From NCBI GenBank assembly GCA_049363815.1, contig JBMQEM010000059.1, positions 1 through 29,757 of the forward strand: a stretch of 29,757 nucleotides of DNA, given 5' to 3'. Shown one piece after another: positions 7,517 through 14,799 of this stretch. How positions within the stretch are numbered: position 1 is the first letter of the stretch; every line of letters starts with the position of its first letter. The notes under the pieces are model-generated. The model was not told the DNA's origin. It did no database searches and was given only the letters and a program-made list of their open reading frames with translations. Both the position numbers and the translations under genes were made by a program. This stretch comes from JADKIH01 sp049363815. GTDB lineage: Bacteria; Bacteroidota; Bacteroidia; AKYH767-A; 2013-40CM-41-45.

Positions 7517-8326
7517 TTACTGATTCAAAAACTTATTCACCTTCTCAAAATAAACATTCTTATCTGTATTGAAGTTTTCTGCATTCGAAGGACTGTTTGC
7601 TACGATGTACATTGTTGTCTGACATTTCAAAAGCTTCATGTCGTTTGGATTGATCATTGAATCTTTTGCAGAAACGATCAGCATAACTCCTTTGATCGTT
7701 GGACGGGAACGGTCGCAAGCATACATTGGTTCGTAGTTTTTATCATAACCAAAAGGGATGACAACATTTTTAGACAGAACATCTTTGTATTTCTTTTTCA
7801 TCAATTCAAGTCCTGTCCAGCTTCCGTCGGCGATGATCTTTCTTGTCTCAGTACGATTACAACCTACACCAAGAGATAATCCCGCACCGATGTTTGTACC
7901 ATATAGATCAAACTTTGTGATGGCTCTCGACTTGCGTAAATAGTCAGCAACGCCATTTAAGTCAGCGATGAATTGCGGGTAGATGTAAGTTTCCGGATCG
8001 ATAGCAAAATCACTGCTGCTGCCATAACCACGGTAATCGTACATGGCTACATTCCATCCAGCTGAAAGAAACTGACTTGCGATCTCAATATTGTCGGCCA
8101 TGTTTCCATCGCCACTTCCACTGATGATGACCCAGTTGGTAGTTTTTTTTGCAGTTTCAAAGAACCAAGCATTTAAAGAAGCCCCATCTTTCGTTGGCAC
8201 TTTTTCTTCCTTATAAGTCATTCCGTACTTTTCAGGCTTTGTAGCATATTCTCTTGATGGATTCAATGCCGATACAGCATTTGCAAAAAGCAGGCATGTT
8301 GCTGCCAGAAACAGTTTTGATTTCAT
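7517..8326 (-). CDS. Exported alpha/beta-hydrolase-fold protein lacking catalytic residues
   Basis: The 269-residue product has a signal peptide (LFLAATCLLFANAVSA, cleavage near residue 20) and an alpha/beta-hydrolase pattern: 'NWVIISGSGDGN' (64-75, oxyanion-hole region), 'WNVAMYDYRGYGSS' (91-104), 'FDLYGTNIGAGLSLG' (139-153) and 'VMLIVSAKDSMINP' (214-227). The nucleophile elbow, normally GXSXG, reads GTNIG with Asn145 in place of serine. No histidine occurs anywhere in the protein, so a Ser-His-Asp triad cannot exist; Asp222 may remain of the acid position. It is probably a non-enzymatic periplasmic protein or uses different chemistry. It is a single gene with its own terminator; a -7-like TAACTTTA lies at 8357-8364. 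Confidence 0.75.
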   Translation of the reverse strand: MKSKLFLAATCLLFANAVSALNPSREYATKPEKYGMTYKEEKVPTKDGASLNAWFFETAKKTTNWVIISGSGDGNMADNIEIASQFLSAGWNVAMYDYRGYGSSSDFAIDPETYIYPQFIADLNGVADYLRKSRAITKFDLYGTNIGAGLSLGVGCNRTETRKIIADGSWTGLELMKKKYKDVLSKNVVIPFGYDKNYEPMYACDRSRPTIKGVMLIVSAKDSMINPNDMKLLKCQTTMYIVANSPSNAENFNTDKNVYFEKVNKFLNQ

Positions 8327-8441
8327 ATCAGTTAAATGGATTTTTTTGGTTGCGGGTAAAGTTAAGCAAAAACATGGCTTGTAAATCTGGAAATAGTCTG
8401 TAATTATTACACATTCCGGGCTGGATTAATGCTTATTATTT

Positions 8442-8461
8442 CCCGCAGATTTTGCGCAGAG
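8442..8461. repeat. CTGCGG-type intergenic repeat unit
   Basis: CCCGCAGATTTTGCGCAGAG carries on the minus strand the same CTCTGCG / TCTGCGGG units found at 2516-2632 and 18071-18199. It lies in the 278-base gap between glmS and the hydrolase-fold gene. A 63-codon minus-strand frame (8407-8598) crosses it but runs into the glmS terminator and is not accepted as a gene. Confidence 0.45.
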
Positions 8462-8547
8462 TTTTTTTTGAGTTCTAAATTCCGGGTTCTTCTTGTGAAC
8501 TTGTGTTTATTTTTTGACTTTTGACCAATAGCTTGAATTTGCATGTC

Positions 8548-8586
8548 AAAAAAAATCCCGCTCTGAAATTTCAAAGCGGGATTTTT
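8548..8586 (-). terminator. Intrinsic terminator of the glmS operon
   Basis: On the minus strand AAAAATCCCGCT pairs with AGCGGGATTTTT (8575-8586 with 8551-8562); the inner TGAAATTTCA can extend the stem. A run of T follows. It lies 19 bases past the glmS stop. Because A/T runs flank both sides, it could also act on the plus strand. Confidence 0.88.
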
Positions 8587-8604
8587 AAATATGTTCAAAG
8601 ATGA

Positions 8605-10446
8605 TTATTCCACCGTCACTGACTTTGCCAGATTCCTCGGCTGATCCACATTACATCCTCTCAATACTGCTATGTGATAAGAAAGTAATTGAAGCGGAAC
8701 AACAGAGATCAATGGAACTAAGATATCATCTGTTTCCGGAACTTCGATACAGTAATCTGCCATACCTTTTACGGTCTCATCACCTTCTGTGATGATTGCA
8801 ATAACAACACCTTTACGGGCTTTTACTTCCTGGATGTTGCTGACAACTTTTTCGTACGTCTCATTTTTAGTTGCAATCACGACTACCGGCATTTCCTCGT
8901 CGATCAAAGCGATCGGACCGTGTTTCATTTCGGCAGCAGGATAACCTTCTGCGTGTATGTAAGAGATCTCTTTCAACTTTAATGCACCTTCAAGCGCTAC
9001 AGGGAATCCGTAACCACGTCCTAGGTACAATGCATTCGGAGCATCTTTAAATCGTTCAGCTAAAACTTTGATAGCGTCATTGGCAAGTAATGCTTTTTCA
9101 ACTTTTGCAGGAATTGCCTCCAGTTCATTCAGCAACTGATGAAAACGTGAATCAGTGATCGTTCCTCTTGAACGCGCCATTTGAAGAGCGATAAGCGTAA
9201 GAACTGTAACCTGAGCAGTAAATGCTTTTGTTGAAGCCACACCGATCTCAGGACCGGCATGTGTATATGCTCCGGCATGCGTTGCACGCGGGATCGATGA
9301 TCCCACAACATTACAAACACCGAATATTGTTGCACCTTTTGATTTTGCTAATTCAATTGCGGCAAGAGTATCTGCAGTTTCACCGGATTGCGAAATAGGA
9401 ATCACAATATCATCTTCATAGATAACAGGATTTCTGTAACGGAACTCAGATGCATATTCTACTTCAACGGGAATACGAGCAAGATCTTCGATCAGATATT
9501 CTGCAACCAATCCGGCATGCCATGAAGTACCACATCCGATGATGACGATACGTTTTGCATTCACAAATTTGTTTTCGTATTCTGCGATTCCGCCCATACG
9601 TAAGAAGCCTTTCTTAGCATCTATACGTCCACGCATACTATCCCAGATCGAACGAGGTTGTTCGTAGATCTCTTTTAACATGAAATGCTCGTAACCGCCT
9701 TTTTCAAGCTGTTCAAGTTTCATTTCAAGTTCGTGGATATATGGAGTCTTTACCTGATTTTCGATGGTCTTTACAGTCAGCTTGCCATCTTTGATGTAAG
9801 CAACTTCGCCATCGTTCAGATAAATTACATTGTTAGTATATTCAATGATCGGAGTTGCATCAGAGGCAACAAAATATTCGTCTTTGTTTTTTCCGACACC
9901 TAAAACGATCGGACTGCCTTTACGGGCGCAGATCAATTCATTCGGATTGTCTTTGGAAAGTACAACGATTGCATATGCACCGATCACTTCGCCTAAAGCT
10001 AAACGTACAGCTTCTTCAAGACTCACATTTCCATTTTCATGGATGTCTTCGATCAGGTGAATGAGTACTTCTGTATCCGTATCGCTATTGAAAGTATGTC
10101 CGCGTTTTATTAACTCCGCTTTGATGGAAGAATAATTCTCAATGATACCATTGTGAATGATTGCAAACTTTGAAGATTGAGAATAATGTGGATGGGCATT
10201 TCTGTCGTTTGGTTCTCCATGGGTTGCCCAACGGGTATGGCCCATTCCTATTTTTCCGACAACATCTTTTCCTTTTACAAAGTCGTTCAAGTCGCTAACT
10301 TTTCCGGCTTTCTTGTAAACTTTGAGGTCTCCATTTAAAATGGCAACACCTGCACTATCATATCCGCGATATTCAAGTCTTTGAAGTCCTTTAATAATGA
10401 TAGGATAGGCTTCACGGTGTCCTATGTATGCAACGATTCCGCACAT
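8605..10446 (-). CDS. glmS: Glutamine--fructose-6-phosphate aminotransferase (isomerizing)
   Basis: GlmS makes glucosamine-6-phosphate from fructose-6-phosphate and glutamine, the first step to UDP-GlcNAc for peptidoglycan and lipid A. The 613-residue protein begins MCGIVAYIG, so the nucleophile Cys becomes N-terminal after Met removal. A class II glutaminase domain (about 2-220) includes HTRWATHG at 70-77. Two SIS sugar-isomerase domains follow, with GCGTSWHAG at 304-312, SQSGET at 352-357 and 'AEMKHGPIALIDE' near 505. It ends with the conserved LAKSVTVE tail. It is full length. It is the last gene of the minus-strand operon, 9 bases after DUF4270, and is followed by a strong terminator. No glmS ribozyme-like leader space exists. 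Confidence 0.97.
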   Translation of the reverse strand: MCGIVAYIGHREAYPIIIKGLQRLEYRGYDSAGVAILNGDLKVYKKAGKVSDLNDFVKGKDVVGKIGMGHTRWATHGEPNDRNAHPHYSQSSKFAIIHNGIIENYSSIKAELIKRGHTFNSDTDTEVLIHLIEDIHENGNVSLEEAVRLALGEVIGAYAIVVLSKDNPNELICARKGSPIVLGVGKNKDEYFVASDATPIIEYTNNVIYLNDGEVAYIKDGKLTVKTIENQVKTPYIHELEMKLEQLEKGGYEHFMLKEIYEQPRSIWDSMRGRIDAKKGFLRMGGIAEYENKFVNAKRIVIIGCGTSWHAGLVAEYLIEDLARIPVEVEYASEFRYRNPVIYEDDIVIPISQSGETADTLAAIELAKSKGATIFGVCNVVGSSIPRATHAGAYTHAGPEIGVASTKAFTAQVTVLTLIALQMARSRGTITDSRFHQLLNELEAIPAKVEKALLANDAIKVLAERFKDAPNALYLGRGYGFPVALEGALKLKEISYIHAEGYPAAEMKHGPIALIDEEMPVVVIATKNETYEKVVSNIQEVKARKGVVIAIITEGDETVKGMADYCIEVPETDDILVPLISVVPLQLLSYHIAVLRGCNVDQPRNLAKSVTVE

Positions 10447-10455
10447 GGTGTGTAA

Positions 10456-11841
10456 TTAATTTATTTTGGTGTAGTAAAGAGACAACTTCAATTTGTAATC
10501 AGCATGAGTACTGCTTCCAATTACTACTCTGTTCGGAGTTACACCTGCACTGGTAACAACAAGATAAAAATCGGTGCTGCTATATGTTCCGTCCAGAATA
10601 CCCTGAACCTGGCGTGCAATGTTGAAGGAGTAAGTGTTGGTAGAGGTATTATAATCTCCGCCAAAGTATCCGCTCGACTCGAAATAATCGATTGGAAACA
10701 TGTTTAATCCGGCATCAGATCTTGTCGTCAGAAATAATCTTGACGGAACAGGATAAAATGCTGAAACATTACCTTGAGCAGTGATCATTAACTCTGCTTT
10801 ATTTACTACAATACTGCCAGAGTCGGTAAAATGTTTCAAATGAGGCATTGAAATCTTTGTTTTGACGCCGCCCATTCCCTGGACGAAACAAAGAGAATCA
10901 GTTGTACCTGAAGTGATATAGGGCTCAACTGTGGATCCGGCAACATTATGTGTGAAATTATTTACCCGTGCATTAGCAAGGGAGAAATTGTATTTTTTCG
11001 CTACAGTATCGTTGTGGAAGTAGATCGTCAACGTAGAATTGAAGAAGTTCAAGGCGGAAATTGCGCCTTTTCCTGGAGTCACCGATGACCCTGATTCTAT
11101 TTTCAAACCTTTAAAAAAGGCCAGCCATTCAGCATTACTGTTCAATGTGGTTTGACCATTCTGAGCTAGAATTAGGTCTGCCAGAGCAGCATCAAGCTTT
11201 ATCCGGATATGCGGAAAGAGTTTAGTGGCAGTGTCAGAGTCAAGAACTACATTCTTCAAAGAAGGAATGTAAGTAGTGTTTCCAACCGGTGTCGGATCAA
11301 AGGAGAAATTAGAATTGGAGTAATAAGTACTGTCGATACTCATATCTGAATTAAGATGATATACATTGACAGTCTGAGCTTCAGTTGTATCTCCATAAAT
11401 GCTGTTATAACCAAGTACAAGTACCAGTGAATCTGCTATAGGATTAGTACCAAATGCAGGCGTACCGGCAAGGTTGACCTGGGTATAAACGGATGCAGTT
11501 GCAATTCCGAAGACAGGATCATTGATACAACCTAATAATTGCAGGGAAAGTTCATCTGCTTGTAGCGAGTCTTCCTGCAGTATTGTAGTGATCAATGTGC
11601 TTGTATCTGAAAATTCAGTTTGAAGCTGGTCGCCGGGCGGAAGTACGTTCAGTCCCAGTTCATCAGGATCTTTACAACCTGAAAAAAGGAGTATTCCAAC
11701 CAGAAGAGGTTGAATTATTAAAAAAGATTTCCTCCACCAAAGGGTAGAGGAAGTCTTTTTAATTTGATTCGTAAGGTTCTGTAAATTATTCTTTACGAGA
11801 TTTCCTTGAGATGGGGAGGCATCCGGAAATTTTTGATTCAT
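10456..11841 (-). CDS. DUF4270 family lipoprotein
   Basis: The 461-residue product resembles the DUF4270 lipoproteins of Bacteroidota: 'GCKDPDELGLNVLPPGDQL', then 'LGCINDPVFGIATASVYTQVNL', and a mostly beta body ending 'LKLSLYYTKIN'. The lipobox is LLFSGC with Cys56. The ATG starts 3 bases after the upstream gene's stop, and this puts an unusually long 38-residue polar stretch (rich in N, Q, K) before the hydrophobic signal segment. No other ATG, GTG or TTG in frame lies between it and the lipobox. Codons 29-40 coincide with a strong terminator-like hairpin (11724-11757). The function of DUF4270 is not known to me; its place beside glmS is conserved in the phylum. Confidence 0.85.
   Translation of the reverse strand: MNQKFPDASPSQGNLVKNNLQNLTNQIKKTSSTLWWRKSFLIIQPLLVGILLFSGCKDPDELGLNVLPPGDQLQTEFSDTSTLITTILQEDSLQADELSLQLLGCINDPVFGIATASVYTQVNLAGTPAFGTNPIADSLVLVLGYNSIYGDTTEAQTVNVYHLNSDMSIDSTYYSNSNFSFDPTPVGNTTYIPSLKNVVLDSDTATKLFPHIRIKLDAALADLILAQNGQTTLNSNAEWLAFFKGLKIESGSSVTPGKGAISALNFFNSTLTIYFHNDTVAKKYNFSLANARVNNFTHNVAGSTVEPYITSGTTDSLCFVQGMGGVKTKISMPHLKHFTDSGSIVVNKAELMITAQGNVSAFYPVPSRLFLTTRSDAGLNMFPIDYFESSGYFGGDYNTSTNTYSFNIARQVQGILDGTYSSTDFYLVVTSAGVTPNRVVIGSSTHADYKLKLSLYYTKIN
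11718..11757 (-). terminator. Terminator-like hairpin inside the DUF4270 coding sequence
   Basis: On the minus strand AAGACTTCCTCTACC pairs with GGTGGAGGAAATCTT across a CTTT loop: 13 Watson-Crick pairs, one G-T pair and one mismatch in 15. TTTTAA follows directly, making a 6-T run with the stem end. This has all the marks of an intrinsic terminator, yet it sits 84 bases into the annotated DUF4270 frame, in the middle of the operon. It is also flanked by T on the plus strand. Confidence 0.65.
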
Positions 11842-11844
11842 AGT

Positions 11845-12681
11845 TTATTCAGCAAGAACAGGTTCTTGTTCTAAAAGTTCATCATAAAAATCAGAGCAAG
11901 CAGCTACGAAAGCGCTTTCATCTTCGAAGTTCTGGTAATCCAATACAGGCTTACCGGCTTTTTTAAGATAATTATCTAAAATAGCATTTTTACCATCACA
12001 ACCTTTGATCACACCATCACACAGCTTCATCGCTGCAAGATTTACATTGACCATAGAAGGTTCTTTGTAAAGTTTAGAATCTTCAGCAGAAACGCCGTCC
12101 ATTTTCAACTTTTTGATCAGATTCGGACTCATTGTATCGTCCAGATCCTGATAGTAGGAAGAGTAGACAACACGACTGTTCTTGAACATCGGATCGTCTT
12201 TGTAACCTGTTTTTACGAAGAAAGGGATCAGAGAGGTCATCCAGCCATGACAGTGGATAACATCGGGAGCCCAGCCCAGTTTTTTAACGGTTTCTAATAC
12301 TCCACGACAGAAGAATACCATACGGTCTTCATTGTCTTTGTGGAATTTTTTCTTCGCATCGCGGAAGATTGATTTTCGTTGGAAATACTCGTCATTATCG
12401 ATAAAGTAAACCTGCATCCGCGCACTCTGGATAGAAGCAACTTTGATAATTAATGGATGATCTGAATCGTCGATGATAAGATTCATTCCTGAAAGACGAA
12501 TTACTTCATGTAACTGATTTCTTCTTTCATTGATCAGTCCAAATCGTGGCATGAATGTTCTGATCTCTTTTCCTTTTTCCTGAATTCCTTGTGGAAGGAA
12601 TCGGGCAATTTTCGAAATTTCAGTCAACTCAAGGAACGGTGTAATTTCCTGTGAAATAAATAAAACTTTCGCTTTCTTCAT
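11845..12681 (-). CDS. Short glycogen/starch synthase-like protein (GT5 N-terminal domain only)
   Basis: The 278-residue product matches the N-terminal half of GT5 glycogen synthases: 'KVLFISQEITPF' (5-16), 'IRTFMPRFGLI' (40-50) and 'APDVIHCHGWMTSLIPFFVKTGYKDDP' (138-164), like the family's HxHDW region. Two parts of a working synthase are missing. The ADP-glucose-binding KXGGL motif reads ELTEISKIARFLP (18-30), and the whole C-terminal Rossmann domain with the catalytic E-X7-E is absent. This short form beside panC, DUF4270 and glmS is common in Bacteroidota and usually annotated as glycogen synthase; ADP-glucose transferase activity is doubtful from the sequence. First gene of the operon, under the promoter at 12710-12741. 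Confidence 0.85.
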   Translation of the reverse strand: MKKAKVLFISQEITPFLELTEISKIARFLPQGIQEKGKEIRTFMPRFGLINERRNQLHEVIRLSGMNLIIDDSDHPLIIKVASIQSARMQVYFIDNDEYFQRKSIFRDAKKKFHKDNEDRMVFFCRGVLETVKKLGWAPDVIHCHGWMTSLIPFFVKTGYKDDPMFKNSRVVYSSYYQDLDDTMSPNLIKKLKMDGVSAEDSKLYKEPSMVNVNLAAMKLCDGVIKGCDGKNAILDNYLKKAGKPVLDYQNFEDESAFVAACSDFYDELLEQEPVLAE

Positions 12682-12709
12682 TCTTGAGATTGGATTTATA
12701 AATTTGACG

Positions 12710-12741
12710 CAAAGATAGTGAATATAGAGCAGTTCTTCAAA
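12710..12741 (-). promoter_or_regulatory. Bacteroidota-type promoter of the GT5-like/DUF4270/glmS operon
   Basis: On the minus strand TTTG (12738-12741), exactly 20 bases, then TATCTTTG (12710-12717): both elements match the Bacteroidota -33/-7 consensus perfectly with canonical spacing. The ATG is 28 bases downstream. This is the best promoter in the window. Confidence 0.78.
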
Positions 12742-12881
12742 TCTGCAAGTGGTTTTAACGGTAATCGCCGGCGAAGGTGACAGTTAAAATGAAGTGATGC
12801 TGTCTAAGTGGTTGATTACTAAGGAGGAATTCTTATCATTTTGTGCTTAATGATTATTAAAATTAAAATTGATTATAAAAG

Positions 12882-13727
12882 ATGCTGACTTTTACTAAAA
12901 CTCAGGAAATCGTTCGTTTTCTGGCAAAACAACGCGATAATGGACTCAAACTGGGTTTTGTTCCAACAATGGGAGCATTGCATGAAGGGCATATTTCTCT
13001 GGTAGAATTGGCTAAACGTGAAAACGATCTGGTAATTGTGAGCATTTTTGTTAATCCAACCCAGTTCAATAATCCGGAGGATCTGAAGAATTACCCAAGA
13101 ACTCCTGAAGATGACCATCGAAAATTAATTGAAGCCGGAGCTGACCTGTTATTCGAACCTTCGGTTGACGAAATTTATACTCACGGTTTAAAGGAAGGGA
13201 CTGAAATAGATCTCGGTAATCTTGAGCATGTATTAGACGGTGCCCATCGTCCGGGTCATTTCAAAGGGGTGGTGCAGGTCGTTTCCAGATTATTTGAAAT
13301 AGTGCAACCGCACAAAGCCTATTTTGGAGAAAAGGATTATCAGCAGTTAGCGGTGATCAGGAAGATGACACGTGCGCTAGGTTATCCGATCGAAATCATC
13401 GGTTGTGAAACAAAGCGGGAAAAAAGTGGGTTGGCAATGAGCTCCCGGAATTTGAGATTGACAGATGAAGAAAGGGAAACAGCAACCGTCATCTATAAAG
13501 CGATGAAGTATGTTCGCGACAACCATAAGAAGTTAGGTGCAAGTGAAGCATTGAAAAATGCAATCGATATGATCAATTCTCATCCGCCAATGAAGGTCGA
13601 ATATCTTGAGATGGCAGATGCATTAGATCTCCAGCCAGTTGTGGATCCTGACAACAATAGAAAGGTAAGAATTTTTGCAGCGGTATTTTGTGGAAAGGTT
13701 CGACTGATAGACAATATGGAAATTTAA
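12882..13727 (+). CDS. panC: Pantoate--beta-alanine ligase (pantothenate synthetase)
   Basis: PanC joins pantoate and beta-alanine, with ATP going to AMP, in the last step of pantothenate (vitamin B5) synthesis for coenzyme A. The 281-residue protein shows PTMGALHEGHISLV (28-41, HIGH-like ATP site), FVNPTQFN (56-63), FGEKDYQQL (near 148-156) and the KMSKS-like 'LAMSSRN' (near 184-190). Length is normal. It is transcribed away from the GT5-like operon with 200 bases between the two starts. No TAnnTTTG box was convincing upstream; the start is preceded by an A-rich stretch and no Shine-Dalgarno. PanD is not in the window. Confidence 0.96.
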   Translation: MLTFTKTQEIVRFLAKQRDNGLKLGFVPTMGALHEGHISLVELAKRENDLVIVSIFVNPTQFNNPEDLKNYPRTPEDDHRKLIEAGADLLFEPSVDEIYTHGLKEGTEIDLGNLEHVLDGAHRPGHFKGVVQVVSRLFEIVQPHKAYFGEKDYQQLAVIRKMTRALGYPIEIIGCETKREKSGLAMSSRNLRLTDEERETATVIYKAMKYVRDNHKKLGASEALKNAIDMINSHPPMKVEYLEMADALDLQPVVDPDNNRKVRIFAAVFCGKVRLIDNMEI

Positions 13728-13858
13728 AAAAGGTTGGTGTATCCAACTGTAACTCTTGTGATATCTGAGTTTTTAATGAGTGGAGAATTGAACCTTAATA
13801 TTCACTACCCTTTGTAAACAGTAATTTGACTATCTTCACTTCAACAAATCCACAAACT

Positions 13859-14296
13859 ATGTTCGAAAATCTCCTCAACCTCGTCAAAGAACACGCCGGT
13901 TCTGCAATCGTTGACAATCCCGCAATTCCGAATGAGCACAATGATGCTGCAATAAAAGAAGCAACTTCCGGAATCATGGATCAATTGAAATCATCAGTTG
14001 CCAGCGGTGGAATTGGTCAATTGACATCAATGTTTTCCGGTGGAAATACAGCAAGCAATCCGATGGTACAAAACATCAGCTCAGGTGTTGCAAAAAATCT
14101 CGCTTCTAAATTTGGAATCAGTCCGGAGCAGGCAAATGGAATCGTTCAGGCATTAATACCAAAGGTCATGGGCGCTTTTGTTTCTAAGACCAATGATCCG
14201 AATGATAAGAGTTTTGATATGAAAGACATTATTGGTTCTTTAAGCGGAGGCAAAGGTGTGGATGATCTGATGGGTGGTTTGAAGAAGATGTTTTGA
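13859..14296 (+). CDS. DUF937-like small protein
   Basis: The frame is open from a TTG at 13826, but the ATG at 13859 gives the natural N-terminus MFENLLNLVKEHAG. The resulting 145-residue protein has a helical N-terminal part ('AAIKEATSGIMDQLKSSVASGG'), a Gly/Ser/Asn linker near 63-75 and a helical second part 'GVAKNLASKFGISPEQANGIVQALIPKVMGAFV' that resembles the DUF937/YidB repeat. It ends with a glycine-rich 'LSGGKGVDDLMGGLKKMF'. No signal peptide or membrane segment is seen. A loose -7-like TATCTTCA lies at 13831-13838. Function is unknown; the family call is from pattern recognition only. Confidence 0.65.
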   Translation: MFENLLNLVKEHAGSAIVDNPAIPNEHNDAAIKEATSGIMDQLKSSVASGGIGQLTSMFSGGNTASNPMVQNISSGVAKNLASKFGISPEQANGIVQALIPKVMGAFVSKTNDPNDKSFDMKDIIGSLSGGKGVDDLMGGLKKMF

Positions 14297-14299
14297 AAG

Positions 14300-14375
14300 A
14301 GGTCAAAAGTCAAAGGTCAGAGGTCACGCTGTTTACTTGTAAGCACCGTGACCTCTGACCTCTGACCTCTGACCT
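14300..14375. repeat. GGTCAGA heptamer palindrome between convergent genes
   Basis: Left arm 14300-14328 consists of GGTCA-type 7-base units; right arm 14347-14375 has the same units inverted as CTGACCT repeats. The arms pair over 29 bases with three mismatches, around an 18-base loop. On the minus-strand transcript the three mismatches become G-U pairs, so the RNA hairpin would be unbroken on that strand. It fills nearly all of the gap between the DUF937-like gene and the convergent 14378-14599 gene. There is no T run, so it is not a classical terminator. Confidence 0.85.
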
Positions 14376-14377
14376 AG

Positions 14378-14599
14378 TTAATCCACCATCTCCCACTTCC
14401 CTTCCGGCCCTATAGTATAAGCCAATCCATTGCTCATAGTATAAATTTCTTTTCCTGTCAATGGATCCGTGTGATTTGATTTTTCGTAGATGGTAATACC
14501 ATTGTTCTCACGACTGAGGTAATTCAGTAGTGCGGGCATAGTTGGCGCTATATCGTGCAACCATTGTCCGTCTTCTTCCTTTACAAATGCCTGGCTCAT
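14378..14599 (-). CDS. Small conserved-looking protein of unknown function
   Basis: The frame is open back to 14746, but the first 49 codons look non-coding, and the ATG at 14599 gives a compact 73-residue protein: MSQAFVKEEDGQWLHDIAPT, then 'ALLNYLSRENNGITIYEK', then 'DPLTGKEIYTMSNGLAYTIGPEGKWEMVD'. It is acidic and soluble, without signal or membrane segment. Proteins with this 'SQAFVKE..QWLHDIAP' opening seem familiar from Bacteroidota genomes as conserved hypotheticals, but I cannot name a family or function. It lies on the minus strand downstream of the DUF457 gene, about 200 bases away. Its 3' end abuts the GGTCAGA palindrome. Confidence 0.6.
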   Translation of the reverse strand: MSQAFVKEEDGQWLHDIAPTMPALLNYLSRENNGITIYEKSNHTDPLTGKEIYTMSNGLAYTIGPEGKWEMVD

Positions 14600-14799
14600 G
14601 TTTTTGATATTAATGATGGTTTGAAAAGATACTATACAAAATCCAATCCTTTGGTTTTTATTTTTAATTCTTACTCTTAATGCATCAGTGAAGGGGCAGA
14701 ATGTCGACAATGGAACTTCATTACGTTCTTCAGAAGCTAAGTACACAATAAGAACACGGAATACTTAGTGTTTAAAAAAATCAAGGCAAATAATTTGAT

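Noticed and set aside
8407..8598. 63-codon minus-strand open frame between glmS and the hydrolase-fold gene
   Set aside because: It starts in the glmS terminator, crosses a CTGCGG repeat, has low-complexity Lys/Asn-rich content and no promoter; it is most likely chance.
12850..12888. 12-codon frame overlapping the panC ATG, with AGGAGG further upstream
   Set aside because: The AGGAGG is more than 15 bases from the ATG, Shine-Dalgarno sites are not used much in Bacteroidota, and the peptide (Ile/Lys-rich) looks like AT-rich chance.
13733..13747. GTTGG-TGTAT-CCAAC hairpin after panC considered as its terminator
   Set aside because: The stem is only 5 bp and no T run follows on the plus strand; the T run is on the minus-strand side, where no gene ends.
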